Shown here one piece after another: positions 19,438 through 27,926 of a stretch of DNA of 64,000 nt. A program made the translations under genes and the position numbers. The notes under the pieces are model-generated. The model ran no database searches. It saw only the letters and a list, made by a program, of their open reading frames with translations, and was not told where the DNA came from. The stretch spans positions 186,001 through 250,000 of the forward strand of contig NZ_CP043426.1 in assembly GCF_008245025.1 (NCBI RefSeq), in the 5' to 3' direction. The stretch comes from Campylobacter lari subsp. concheus. GTDB taxonomy: Bacteria; Campylobacterota; Campylobacteria; Campylobacterales; Campylobacteraceae. Position 1 is the first letter of the stretch, and the number at the start of each line of letters is the position of its first letter.

Positions 19438-20266
19438 TTTTTTAGGCATATTCGTCAATGAATGTGTAAGTACAATAGAAGGTTTAACAGGAAAAAATGC
19501 TGAATTTAGTGAGTATTATGAGTATGATGTAAATTCTCAAGATTCTATGACTCCACCACTAGTTAGTGCTACTTTTAGCGTTAATAATGAAATGAAAATC
19601 AAAATTCTAGCAAGTGCAGTTTTAATGAGTGCAATTGGTGAGTGGATGATGGGAGAAGAAGAAATCTCCAAAAACAGTGAGCTTAATGAAGATGAAATGG
19701 ATGCTGCTAAAGAAGCTATACAAAATATCATCTCAGCATTTTCTACAACTTTAGGCGCGCAAAAAGAAATTCCAAAAATGGAGTTTAATTTAGAAAATTG
19801 TGAATTTGTTGCAGATAGTTTAGAACTTGGTGGTTTTCATAAACTATATTTATACAATGTAAAAATAGCTGATTTAGAAGAAAAAATTTCTTTGGTTTTT
19901 GATGAAAAAATTTATAAGATTTTAACCAAAACTGACTTAGAAGAAATCGTAGCAATAAATGAAGATCATACACAAGATCATAAAGCCTTGTCTAACGTAG
20001 AAGAGCTAAGAAATATCGGTTTGATTATGGATGTACGCTTACCTATAAGAGTGCGTATAGGTAGTAAAAAAATGCTTTTAAAAGATGTTTTAACCATGGA
20101 TATAGGTTCGGTTATCGAGCTTGATCAATTAGCAAACGATCCTTTAGAAATTTTAATAGGTGATAAAAAAATCGCTTATGGGGAAGTAGTTATTGTAGAT
20201 GGAAACTTTGGAGTGCAAATTACTGAGATAGGCTCTAAAAAAGAAAGATTAGAACAACTAAGATGA
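19427..20266 (+). CDS. fliY: Flagellar switch protein FliY
   Basis: Second C-ring protein, 279 residues. Middle CheC/CheX-like region (about 60-165, LNEDEMDAAKEAIQNI) and a C-terminal SpoA/FliN domain (from about 185, LIMDVRLPIRVRIG). It lacks an obvious N-terminal CheY-binding peptide like that of FliM. Epsilonproteobacteria have FliY together with a separate FliN, which is not in this window. Overlaps the LOG-family gene by 4 bases. Confidence 0.93.
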   Translation: MINDFLGIFVNECVSTIEGLTGKNAEFSEYYEYDVNSQDSMTPPLVSATFSVNNEMKIKILASAVLMSAIGEWMMGEEEISKNSELNEDEMDAAKEAIQNIISAFSTTLGAQKEIPKMEFNLENCEFVADSLELGGFHKLYLYNVKIADLEEKISLVFDEKIYKILTKTDLEEIVAINEDHTQDHKALSNVEELRNIGLIMDVRLPIRVRIGSKKMLLKDVLTMDIGSVIELDQLANDPLEILIGDKKIAYGEVVIVDGNFGVQITEIGSKKERLEQLR

Positions 20267-20898
20267 AAGAATGTATTGTTGAAGATGTTGCTTATCTTAG
20301 AGAATTAGAAAAAATCCAAAAAGGCATAACTTTTTTTGGTTCTGCACGCTTACAAGAAGATAACGAGTATTGTATTTTGGCTTCAAAATTAGCTCAGAAG
20401 TTGGCAGATCTTGGTTATAGTATCATCAGTGGCGGTGGTGGTGGTATTATGCAAGCTGCAAATTATGGGGCTATGCAAAGTCAAACTTCACACTTAAAAT
20501 CTTTTGGATTTAATATACATTTACCATTTGAGCAAAAAGCAAATGACTTTTTAGAGTATAATATCACTTTTAAGAGCTTAGCCATTCGCAAAATGGCTCT
20601 TATTCAAAAGAGTCTAGCTTTTGTGATTTTCCCAGGCGGCTTTGGAACATTAGATGAATTTTTTGAAATTCTTACTCTTAAACAACTTAGTTTTAAAAAG
20701 GATGTTCCTATTATTTTAGTTGGGCAAAAATTTTGGCAACCTCTTGATGAATTTATCAAAACTTCTTTACTAGGACTTGGAACTATATCTAAAAATGATG
20801 AGTTAAAGTATAGTATAAGTGATGATTTAGATGAAATTATAAGAATGATAAAGGAAAAAGATGAAAATTCTTGTTGCAATGAGTGGGGGTGTAGATAG
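20263..20898 (+). CDS. LOG family protein (nucleoside-monophosphate phosphoribohydrolase-like)
   Basis: 211-residue Rossmann-fold protein of the LOG/lysine-decarboxylase-like family. Both signature motifs are present: [12 protein letters not shown] near residue 60 and [12 protein letters not shown] near 125, which in this family bind the ribose-phosphate of AMP-type nucleotides. Characterised members cleave AMP or cytokinin ribotides, and the older name lysine decarboxylase is not supported. It overlaps fliY and mnmA, so it is read from the flagellar operon into the tRNA gene. Confidence 0.88.
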   Translation: MKECIVEDVAYLRELEKIQKGITFFGSARLQEDNEYCILASKLAQKLADLGYSIISGGGGGIMQAANYGAMQSQTSHLKSFGFNIHLPFEQKANDFLEYNITFKSLAIRKMALIQKSLAFVIFPGGFGTLDEFFEILTLKQLSFKKDVPIILVGQKFWQPLDEFIKTSLLGLGTISKNDELKYSISDDLDEIIRMIKEKDENSCCNEWGCR

Positions 20899-21877
20899 TA
20901 CTGTAACTGCTTATAAGTTAAAACAAGCAGGACATGAGATCATAGGTTGTTATATGAAGCTTCATGGAAAAGCTAATTATCATGAAGAAAATATACAAAA
21001 AGTTGAAAAAGTTGCTAAATTTTTAGACATCAAATATCATATTTTAGACTTACAAGAAGATTTTAAAAATCAAGTTTATATGCCTTTTGTTAATACCTAT
21101 AAAGAAGGTAAAACACCAAATCCTTGCGCTTTGTGCAATCGCTTTATCAAGCTTGGTAAGCTTTTAGAATTTGCTAAGAGTTTGGGTTGTGAGAAATTAG
21201 CCACAGGCCATTATGCAAGGTTAGAAAATGGTTTGATTAAAACTGCAGTTGATGAGAGTAAAGATCAAAGTTATTTTTTAGCAAATGCAGATAAAGAGGC
21301 TTTGAAATATTTGATTTTCCCTCTTGGAGAGATGAAAAAAGAAGATGTGAAAAAATTTGCTTCCACAATCGATGTTTTAAAATCTTTTGCAACGCAAAAG
21401 GAAAGTTCTGAGATTTGTTTTGTGGAAAATACTTATGTGCAAGTTTTAGATCAGTTTATGGATACTAAAATTCCAGGTATTGTAAGAGATAGTAGCGGCA
21501 AGGAAGTAGGAAAACACGAAGGTTATATGCACTATACCATAGGTAAAAGAAGAGGTTTTGAGGTACGCGGGGCTCATGAGCCACATTTTGTATTAAAAAT
21601 TGATCCTAAAAAAAATGAAATCATAGTAGGTAAAAAAGAAGAACTTAAGATAAGTGAATTTAATCTTGATAATATTAATTTGTTTATCGATGCTAAAGAG
21701 TTAGATTGTGAAGTAAAAATACGCTATAGATCAAGATCGACCCCATGTAAAGTTTTGATTAATGAAGATAAAAGCGCAAAAATCATCTTACAAGAGCCCG
21801 TTTACGGGCTTGCTAGCGGACAAATGGCAGTATTTTACGATAAAGATTTAGTGCTTGCTAGTGGATTTATAAATTAA
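20861..21877 (+). CDS. mnmA: tRNA-specific 2-thiouridylase MnmA
   Basis: Adds sulfur to U34 of Glu, Gln and Lys tRNAs. 338 residues, PP-loop ATPase. P-loop MSGGVDSTV at 7-15; catalytic cysteines in NPCALCN (Cys92) and SSEICF (Cys186); tRNA-binding GHYAR at 116-120. Start supported by AAGGAAA upstream, although this places 38 bases inside the LOG gene. Followed by a GC-rich hairpin. Confidence 0.96.
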   Translation: MKILVAMSGGVDSTVTAYKLKQAGHEIIGCYMKLHGKANYHEENIQKVEKVAKFLDIKYHILDLQEDFKNQVYMPFVNTYKEGKTPNPCALCNRFIKLGKLLEFAKSLGCEKLATGHYARLENGLIKTAVDESKDQSYFLANADKEALKYLIFPLGEMKKEDVKKFASTIDVLKSFATQKESSEICFVENTYVQVLDQFMDTKIPGIVRDSSGKEVGKHEGYMHYTIGKRRGFEVRGAHEPHFVLKIDPKKNEIIVGKKEELKISEFNLDNINLFIDAKELDCEVKIRYRSRSTPCKVLINEDKSAKIILQEPVYGLASGQMAVFYDKDLVLASGFIN

Positions 21878-21906
21878 CGCTAAAGGGTTGCGCCCCTTTT
21901 GGCGTT
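21876..21906. terminator. Hairpin between mnmA and the XRE gene
   Basis: Stem of AACGC with GCGTT and AAAGGG with CCCTTT around a TTGCGC loop, the most GC-rich sequence nearby. It starts in the mnmA stop codon and lies between two convergent genes, so it can act as a terminator for both; the T-rich run needed for release is better on the minus-strand side. Confidence 0.65.
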
Positions 21907-21913
21907 GCAGTAT

Positions 21914-22165
21914 TTATTCTAATAAATCTTTTAGTGGAATTTCTAAACTTTTAGAAATTTTATATAAGTGTTCCAAATTAAAATGTTTACCATATCGATT
22001 ACATTCGCAATTTGAATAAAACGCAACGGATTTTATACCTATATCTAATGCTAACTCAAGCTGAGAAATTCCTTTTTTCTCTCTAAAATTTCTTATATTT
22101 GATGATACTTTTTTATAAAAATTTAAAATTTCTTCTTCGCTAGAATTACTAAAGTCCTCTTCCAT
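21914..22165 (-). CDS. XRE-family HTH repressor
   Basis: 83-residue Cro/cI-type DNA-binding protein. The helix-turn-helix is ISQLELALDIGIKSVAFYSN (about 34-53), with the usual REKKG lead and a LEHLYKISKSLEIP third part. No effector domain. It is divergent from two unrecognised genes, and a perfect ATCCTATAGGAT palindrome lies 6 bases before its start with an identical one before the other transcript. It therefore probably represses itself and the pair. No mobility genes are nearby. Confidence 0.85.
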   Translation of the reverse strand: MEEDFSNSSEEEILNFYKKVSSNIRNFREKKGISQLELALDIGIKSVAFYSNCECNRYGKHFNLEHLYKISKSLEIPLKDLLE

Positions 22166-22170
22166 TTTTT

Positions 22171-22182
22171 ATCCTATAGGAT
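22171..22182. promoter_or_regulatory. Operator palindrome 1 (ATCCTATAGGAT)
   Basis: Perfect 12-base palindrome placed just upstream of the XRE start codon, where a bound protein would block its transcription or translation initiation. Identical to the second copy at 22227-22238; centres are 56 bases apart. Probable site for the XRE protein. Confidence 0.75.
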
Positions 22183-22208
22183 TAATATGAAATTAAACTT
22201 TACAAAGA

Positions 22209-22214
22209 TATAAT
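22209..22214 (+). promoter_or_regulatory. -10 element for the two-gene module
   Basis: Perfect TATAAT in the divergent gap, 44 bases before the start at 22258, immediately upstream of operator 2. Probable promoter for the two rightward unknown genes. Confidence 0.55.
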
Positions 22215-22225
22215 TTTTTTAAATA

Positions 22226-22239
22226 TATCCTATAGGATA
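22226..22239. promoter_or_regulatory. Operator palindrome 2 (TATCCTATAGGATA)
   Basis: Perfect 14-base palindrome containing the same ATCCTATAGGAT core as the first copy. It lies 11 bases after a TATAAT at 22209-22214 that would serve the rightward genes, so it covers their start of transcription. Best explained as a repressor site. Confidence 0.75.
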
Positions 22240-22257
22240 AATTAAAGAGGTAATAAT

Positions 22258-22536
22258 ATGGTAAAGAAAATTATCAGTAATGGTAGAAAGAGAATTTTTG
22301 ACACGATCAATACAAAAGAAGTAAAGATAAAATATCTTGAAAATAATGAAATTTGTATTACACTAATAAATATAGAAGATAATAAGTTTAATAATTTTAG
22401 ATTTAATTGTTTGGAAAATTTTAAAGATGATATTTATAAATTTCTTACAGAAGAAACACAAGAAAACTTAATGGAAATAAAAAATTCTATCGTTCAATTT
22501 AGTTATCAAGAAAAATTAATATTAGGAGTTAGTTAA
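22258..22536 (+). CDS. Unrecognised small protein of the XRE module
   Basis: 92 residues, no family recognised, no membrane segment or signal peptide. Basic N-terminus (MVKKIISNGRKRIF), then alternating strands and an acidic helix (LTEETQENLMEIK). AAAGAGG at 22243-22249 supports the start. It overlaps the next gene by one base, so the pair is translated together. Under an XRE repressor in a compact accessory module; a role as antitoxin, phage-like or regulatory protein is possible but not shown. Confidence 0.75.
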   Translation: MVKKIISNGRKRIFDTINTKEVKIKYLENNEICITLINIEDNKFNNFRFNCLENFKDDIYKFLTEETQENLMEIKNSIVQFSYQEKLILGVS

Positions 22537-23009
22537 TGAATAAAATTATAATATTGTGTATTTTAGTAAGTGTTATTTTTGGTTTGAATAATTATAATAC
22601 TAAAGAACAAGGGTATCAAGAAGAATATCAGCAAGCTATACAAGACTATGATAATCTTATGAATAATATAATGGATAGAATGACTACTGATGAAAACATA
22701 GGAACTTATTCTATGGGGTTTGATAGTGCTTTTGTTTGTGGTGTTATAAATCTTATACAAAGTGTAGCTAATATATTTTATTTTGGTGATGATCCTGATG
22801 GTTACAACTTGGAAGCGATTATAGGAAGAGATGATTATAGACCTTCTTATTATCTTGAAGGTGGATTTGGAACTGATTGGGATAAATTTTCTTTTGTTGG
22901 AGCATTAGAATATTTTGTGTATTTGTTACCAAGGATATTAGCTTACTTACTTGCGATATATTTGATATATAGATTGTTATTGAAATTGCAGGTTAAAGAT
23001 AATGTTTAA
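22536..23009 (+). CDS. Unrecognised exported membrane-anchored protein
   Basis: 157 residues. An N-terminal signal-like segment (about 2-16, NKIIILCILVSVIFG), a polar middle rich in Tyr, Asp and Gly with a single Cys (about 20-115), a moderately hydrophobic stretch, and a strong C-terminal membrane helix (about 128-150, YLLPRILAYLLAIYLIYRLL) with a basic cytoplasmic end. This gives one large external or periplasmic domain. No homologue recognised. Coupled to the 92-residue gene by ATG/stop overlap. Confidence 0.75.
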   Translation: MNKIIILCILVSVIFGLNNYNTKEQGYQEEYQQAIQDYDNLMNNIMDRMTTDENIGTYSMGFDSAFVCGVINLIQSVANIFYFGDDPDGYNLEAIIGRDDYRPSYYLEGGFGTDWDKFSFVGALEYFVYLLPRILAYLLAIYLIYRLLLKLQVKDNV

Positions 23010-23021
23010 TTCTTTTTATAA

Positions 23022-23067
23022 GAAATATATCTCTTAACATGAATTTTTGCCAAAAGAGATATATTTC
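23022..23067. terminator. 14-bp perfect inverted repeat, bidirectional terminator
   Basis: GAAATATATCTCTT at 23022-23035 and its exact reverse complement at 23054-23067 with an 18-base loop, between the XRE module and the convergent pgpA gene, followed by T-rich sequence on the plus strand. Marks the right edge of the module. Confidence 0.65.
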
Positions 23068-23086
23068 AATTATATTTTTTATTAGT

Positions 23087-23578
23087 TTAAAATATCTCCA
23101 TAATACTTATATCAAACCATAAAAGATCAAATTTAAGTAAAATTCCATAAATCACAGCGCTAAATAATCCTGCGAAAATTCCTGCTAAAACATCATCTAG
23201 CATTACACCTAAACCACCTTTGGTTTTTTTGTCGATTTTACCTATGATAGAAGGTTTTGTGATATCAAAAAATCTAAATAAAACAAAAGAAAGCAAAAAA
23301 GTAAAAACACTTTGTCCACAAATTGCCAAAGCTAAAAACACCCCAACAACTTCATCTATTACAATATGCTTATCATCATGTTTACCTGTTTCTTGTTCGT
23401 ATTGATCGATGATTTTTATAGAGATTAAAAAAAGCAAAATTGCAAGTAAGATCAAGGTTCCTATGCCCAAATACCTTAAAATAAAAAAAGCAGGGATTAG
23501 CGCTGCTATTGTGCCAAAAGTTCCTGGAGCTTTATTAACACTACCTGAATAAAAAAAAGTTAAAAATAATTTTTGCAT
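23087..23578 (-). CDS. pgpA: Phosphatidylglycerophosphatase A
   Basis: Inner-membrane phosphatase that makes phosphatidylglycerol. 163 residues, three to four membrane helices. Family motifs PGTFGTIAAL (about 18-27), DEVVGVFLA and DDVLAGI, with acidic metal-binding residues. Starts 2 bases after the ATP-sulfurylase-like stop, last gene of the ispDF-cemR operon. Confidence 0.92.
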   Translation of the reverse strand: MQKLFLTFFYSGSVNKAPGTFGTIAALIPAFFILRYLGIGTLILLAILLFLISIKIIDQYEQETGKHDDKHIVIDEVVGVFLALAICGQSVFTFLLSFVLFRFFDITKPSIIGKIDKKTKGGLGVMLDDVLAGIFAGLFSAVIYGILLKFDLLWFDISIMEIF

Positions 23579-23580
23579 GA

Positions 23581-24741
23581 TTACACCATATATGACATTT
23601 GATGGAGTTTTATAAGTTGCTCATAAAATTCTTTATCGCCTCTATATTCTAAAATACCATGCGTAGGGAAAAGATTACTATAGATATTTTGTTTATTATG
23701 GAAACGATTTGGAAAAAGCTCTGATAAAATCAAAGCAGAAATTTCTCTTCTTATAAAAACTGCTGGCGGAATGATACCAAGTCTGAGTAAATTTTTTAAA
23801 GAATCGCCGTGATATTTCATATGATGATGAGCTCCATGTGGGCATGATTTGGTACTTACTATCATTTTACACTCATCACAAAAAACAAATTCAGGAAGTA
23901 TGGTTACTTCTATATTGTAATCTTTTGCAAAATCATCAAGTACAGTAAAGGCTCTGTTTTGATTAAAATACATTCCAAGTCCTGCGTGATTTTGTCCTAC
24001 AAAAAGTTTATTACAATCAAAACTTTTAGCCAAAGCACACTCAAGCACCGGATTTAAATGCGAGGCAAAAATTTTGATATTATGCAAAGGTATGAGTAAA
24101 ACTCTAGAGGATGGTAAATAATTTTGCGCAAAAACATCAAAGCAACGCTTTTTAAGCTTTAAACTTAAACCATTACTTTCATAAGATTCTATAAGGAAAA
24201 TAATTACTAGATCAGATTGCTCTATGGCCCATCTTAAAATTCTCTCATGTGCTCTATGAAAAGGATCAAAGCTTGAAACAATAGCAGTGATATTAGAAGG
24301 GTTTAATCTTTTTTTGATTTTTTCAAAATCTTCTTTTATAGCCTTGATACGATTGTGATAAATTTCAAATTCACCGCTAATGCAAATTTCTCCAAAATCA
24401 TCAATCAAACATGTATTAGGTGTAAAAATATCATTAATGTTTTTATCGTTTTTAAATTTACTTTCTAAGATGATGTGACCTACTATTTGATCTTTACATA
24501 CAAAATCTATTTTGTCTTTAACTTTGGCATTTTCTATGATTTTTTTGTTTTCATTGTGCGGAGCAAAAGTTAAGGCATAGGGAAATTTATATCCGTTTAT
24601 CGCTTCATGTTTTAAAAATTCATCTCTTTCTTGTTCGTTCATCAATTTTGTAAAAGAACCAAAAATTCCTTCTTTAATGAAACATAAAACTTCGTATTCT
24701 TCTTCTGAGATTATAATGCTATTTTTTCTTTGTAATGCCAT
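23581..24741 (-). CDS. ATP sulfurylase-like nucleotidyltransferase
   Basis: 386 residues related to sulfate adenylyltransferase. Seen: an N-terminal PUA-like part, the HxxH nucleotidyl-transfer motif PFHRAHERIL (near 161), VGQNHAGLG in place of the usual GRDHAG loop (near 247), and a CDEC...CPHGAHH cluster (near 288) like the zinc site of bacterial ATP sulfurylases. No APS kinase, APS reductase or sulfate transporter gene is nearby. Overlaps cemR by 23 bases. The catalytic loop change leaves the substrate in doubt. Confidence 0.78.
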   Translation of the reverse strand: MALQRKNSIIISEEEYEVLCFIKEGIFGSFTKLMNEQERDEFLKHEAINGYKFPYALTFAPHNENKKIIENAKVKDKIDFVCKDQIVGHIILESKFKNDKNINDIFTPNTCLIDDFGEICISGEFEIYHNRIKAIKEDFEKIKKRLNPSNITAIVSSFDPFHRAHERILRWAIEQSDLVIIFLIESYESNGLSLKLKKRCFDVFAQNYLPSSRVLLIPLHNIKIFASHLNPVLECALAKSFDCNKLFVGQNHAGLGMYFNQNRAFTVLDDFAKDYNIEVTILPEFVFCDECKMIVSTKSCPHGAHHHMKYHGDSLKNLLRLGIIPPAVFIRREISALILSELFPNRFHNKQNIYSNLFPTHGILEYRGDKEFYEQLIKLHQMSYMV

Positions 24742-25594
24742 ATTTTTTCCTTTTTTCCCATAAAGATTTTCTTGAAATTCCTAATTTTTTGGATAAATCC
24801 GTATCAGGAAAGATATTTTGATAACTAATGATAATATGTTTAACATAATCATCAATGGTTAAAATTCCATTACTTTCAAAACTTTTTTCATCTTCACCTA
24901 GTTCTAAAATTTGAAAATTGCTATGCTCAATATTTGTACTTGTATGTATAATAACAGCCTTTTTTAAAGCAAGGTTTAATACCTTTTCTTTTTCTAAAGG
25001 CTTTAGGGTTTGAAAATTAACCAAATAATACAAAGAATTGTCTTTGAAAATTTTATCTAAATTTTGCTGGTGTGAAAGATCTATATAAACATTTGCAATG
25101 TTGTGCTCATTAGTATAATTAAATACAAAATGATCAGCAAAAATTTGATTGTTAGTTTTTAAAATCAAAGGTAATTTGAATTTTTTATAATCAAAAGTTG
25201 GTAGTTTTGCTGTTTCAAATTTATGTTTTAAATATGCTTGATAGGTACTATTTAACATGGTGATTTTTTTAAATTCTTGAAAATGCTTAATCTTGCGCAT
25301 TAATTCTTCTATCATGAAAGGTTTTTGTATGTAATCACTAGCACCAGATTTTAAAGGAGCTAAAACAGTATCTGAGCTTATGTAAGATATGAGTAAAATA
25401 ATGATTTTATGCTTAAAAATTTCTATAATATGTTCAAAATTAGCCATACTAGTAGAAAGCAAAATGATTTCATAATCATGATGAGTCAACTCATTAACAT
25501 TTGCGATAATATCGCAATCATAACCTATAGAATTAAGTTTTGATCCTATACTTTGGGCTAAATAAAATTCATTTTCTACTATTAAAACTTTCAT
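24719..25594 (-). CDS. cemR: Orphan atypical response regulator (CemR/HP1021-type)
   Basis: 291 residues from the ATG at 25594, which forms an ATGA overlap with ispDF. N-terminal receiver-like domain (MKVLIVENEFYL) in which the phosphate-accepting Asp position reads LLSTSM, so no phosphorylation is expected; a middle region without family; and a C-terminal Fis-type helix-turn-helix KKLGISRKSLWEKRKKYG. This matches H. pylori HP1021 and C. jejuni Cj1608, reported to control energy metabolism and replication-origin activity. No histidine kinase gene is nearby. Confidence 0.9.
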   Translation of the reverse strand: MKVLIVENEFYLAQSIGSKLNSIGYDCDIIANVNELTHHDYEIILLSTSMANFEHIIEIFKHKIIILLISYISSDTVLAPLKSGASDYIQKPFMIEELMRKIKHFQEFKKITMLNSTYQAYLKHKFETAKLPTFDYKKFKLPLILKTNNQIFADHFVFNYTNEHNIANVYIDLSHQQNLDKIFKDNSLYYLVNFQTLKPLEKEKVLNLALKKAVIIHTSTNIEHSNFQILELGEDEKSFESNGILTIDDYVKHIIISYQNIFPDTDLSKKLGISRKSLWEKRKKYGITKKK

Positions 25595-26706
25595 AATTTC
25601 ATCCAATCAAAATATTTTAAATTTACACTTGCTAAAACAGCAATCCCTTCTTTTCTTCCTACAAAACCTAGATGTTCTGTGGTTGTGGCTTTGATATTGA
25701 TTTTATTTGGTGTGGTTTTTAATGTTTTAGCGATATTAAAAGCAATAGCTTCTTTAAAATCTTTCATTTTAGGTGCTTGAGCTATGATGGTAATATCAGC
25801 ATTTACAAGCTCAAAACCATAATTTTGAACTAAAGTATAAGCATTTTGCAATAAAAGCATAGAATCAGCATTTTTATACTGCATATCATTATCTGGGAAA
25901 AGTTCGCCAATATCTCCAAGTCCTGCTGCACCCAAAAGTGCATCAATTAGCGCATGAGCTAGCACATCTCCATCAGAATGAGCTTTTAAACCCATATTTT
26001 CATGTACTTTTACCCCGCCTAAAAGCAAAGCTCTTTGCTCTCCAAATTCATGCACATCAAAGCCATTTCCATTAAAAATATCCCAAGATGGTTTTGGTAA
26101 ATTTAAGCTTTTTAAATCTTCTTTAAAGGTAATTTTTTTAGCTAACTCATCACCTTGTACATACCAAATTTTACCGCCAATAGCTTGTATAGCTGTGCTA
26201 TCATCAGTGAAATTTGAGCTTTGCTCTAAAGCTTTTTTTAGCATACTTGTGCGTGAAAGTTGAGGGGTTTGTACGAGTTTGATTTTATCTCTATCAATAA
26301 CTTCTTGAGCATAAATTGTCGTATCATTTACTTTTAAAATAGGTGTAATACAATCAGCTTTGTCATGATTTTCTATGATGTTATTGAAAAGATTTTTAGA
26401 AATTAAAACTCTTGCAACATCACTAACTAAAACATATTCACTCTCAACCATGTTTAAAGCGTTGAGTAAAGATTGTGCTCTAGTTGCACCACCTTGAACA
26501 AATTTATATTCAGGAGCAAATTTTTTCATATAAGAAATATTACCAGAAGTAACAACTATTTGTTTAAAAGGATAAAAAGAACTTAAATTTTTAGTAGCAT
26601 AAAGCCATAAAGGTTGTTCGCCTAGTCGTAAAAACTGCTTTTTTACCGGAGCATTAAATCTTGATGATTCTCCAGCAGATAACATAATCAAGGAAATATC
26701 TAACAT
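25591..26706 (-). CDS. ispDF: Bifunctional IspD/IspF (MEP isoprenoid pathway)
   Basis: Fusion of 2-C-methylerythritol 4-phosphate cytidylyltransferase (about 1-205) and MEcPP synthase (about 210-371). IspD part: LSAGESSRF at 8-16 with KKQFL. IspF part: GNGFDVHEF with the metal-binding DVH, HSDGDVLAHALIDALLGAAGLGDIG, and the C-terminal TEHLGFVGRKEG. The fusion is typical of Campylobacterota. First gene of the minus-strand operon ispDF-cemR-ATPS-pgpA. Confidence 0.96.
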   Translation of the reverse strand: MLDISLIMLSAGESSRFNAPVKKQFLRLGEQPLWLYATKNLSSFYPFKQIVVTSGNISYMKKFAPEYKFVQGGATRAQSLLNALNMVESEYVLVSDVARVLISKNLFNNIIENHDKADCITPILKVNDTTIYAQEVIDRDKIKLVQTPQLSRTSMLKKALEQSSNFTDDSTAIQAIGGKIWYVQGDELAKKITFKEDLKSLNLPKPSWDIFNGNGFDVHEFGEQRALLLGGVKVHENMGLKAHSDGDVLAHALIDALLGAAGLGDIGELFPDNDMQYKNADSMLLLQNAYTLVQNYGFELVNADITIIAQAPKMKDFKEAIAFNIAKTLKTTPNKINIKATTTEHLGFVGRKEGIAVLASVNLKYFDWMKL

Positions 26707-26813
26707 TTGTTACACCTTAATTTCTTATTAATGTTACGATATTATACACAATAAAAGCCAAAATTTATATTTTTGTTAGTAGAATTAATCATTTTAAATA
26801 ATAAGGAGAAAAA

Positions 26814-27917
26814 TTGAAGGAAAAAATCGAAGAAAGACTAAAACAAGTTATATATCCAGGCTTTAAAAAAGATATAGTTAGTTTTGGTTTTGTGAAAAAA
26901 ATTGAATCAAATGAAAATCAAGCTCATGTAGTAGTTGAAATTGTTTCAGCTAATGTCCAAATTGCACAAGAGCTTAGACTAAACATCGCAAACGCTTTAA
27001 AAGATTTAAATTTAGAGCTTAATTTAGAAATTATTCAACCAAAAATTCCTGAAGAAAAAAGCAATTCAAGAAGTGGTAAAAATATTGCTCCACAAATTAA
27101 AAATTTCCTTATGATTTCAAGTGGTAAAGGTGGAGTAGGCAAAAGTACTACGACTTTAAATTTAGCGATTTCTTTAGCTAAAATGGGCAAAAGAGTAGGG
27201 CTTTTGGACGCAGATATTTATGGGCCAAATATACCAAGAATGCTAGGTGAGAGCAAAAGCAAACCCGAAATTGTAGGCCAAAAAATTCGTCCTATTTTAT
27301 CTCATGGGGTTTATATGATGAGTATGGGCGTGCTAATAGAAGAAGGTAAAGGTTTGATGTGGCGTGGTTCTATGATCATGAAAGCGATTGAGCAACTTTT
27401 AGCTGATGTGCTTTGGCCTGAACTTGATGTATTATTACTTGATATGCCTCCTGGAACGGGTGATGCACAAATTACCCTAGCTCAAAGCGTTCCAGTGAGT
27501 GCAGGTGTGTGCGTAAGTACTCCTCAAGTAGTGTCTTTAGATGATAGCAAAAGAGCGCTTGATATGTTTGAAAAATTACACATTCCTGTTGCGGGTATTA
27601 TAGAAAACATGAGCGGCTTTTTATGTCCTGATAATGGCAAAGAATATGATATCTTTGGAAAGGGTACGACTGAAGAAATGGCAAAAGCTTATAATTGTGA
27701 AGTTTTAGCTCAAATTCCTATCGAAATGAGTGTAAGAGAAGGTGGAGATAGCGGTAAGCCTGTAAGTTTTTATATGCCTGAGAGTGTAAGTTCAAAAAGA
27801 TATTTACAAGCTGCTGAAAAAATTTGGGAATTTATGGAAAAGGTTAATCAAGAAGGTAAAGTAGATAATTCAGCTATTCAACCTATAATGAATGGTAAAA
27901 GTGCGTGTTCGCAATAA
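26814..27917 (+). CDS. mrp: Mrp/ApbC iron-sulfur carrier ATPase
   Basis: Fe-S cluster scaffold or carrier of the Mrp/NBP35 type. 367 residues: MIP18-like N-terminal domain (LKQVIYPGFKKDIVSFGFV), then the deviant P-loop KGGVGKSTTTLNL near 105, DADIYGPNIPRMLG and DMPPGTGDAQ. The usual CxxC near the C-terminus is replaced by a single FLCPDNG, with another Cys at the extreme end (SACSQ). Start is TTG at 26814 behind AAGGAG. Divergent from ispDF. Confidence 0.92.
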   Translation: MKEKIEERLKQVIYPGFKKDIVSFGFVKKIESNENQAHVVVEIVSANVQIAQELRLNIANALKDLNLELNLEIIQPKIPEEKSNSRSGKNIAPQIKNFLMISSGKGGVGKSTTTLNLAISLAKMGKRVGLLDADIYGPNIPRMLGESKSKPEIVGQKIRPILSHGVYMMSMGVLIEEGKGLMWRGSMIMKAIEQLLADVLWPELDVLLLDMPPGTGDAQITLAQSVPVSAGVCVSTPQVVSLDDSKRALDMFEKLHIPVAGIIENMSGFLCPDNGKEYDIFGKGTTEEMAKAYNCEVLAQIPIEMSVREGGDSGKPVSFYMPESVSSKRYLQAAEKIWEFMEKVNQEGKVDNSAIQPIMNGKSACSQ

Positions 27918-27926
27918 GGAGAAAAT

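Noticed and set aside
21914-23009. XRE module called as a toxin-antitoxin or defence system
   Set aside because: Layout is suggestive, but neither protein shows a toxin, nuclease or defence motif; left as unknown.
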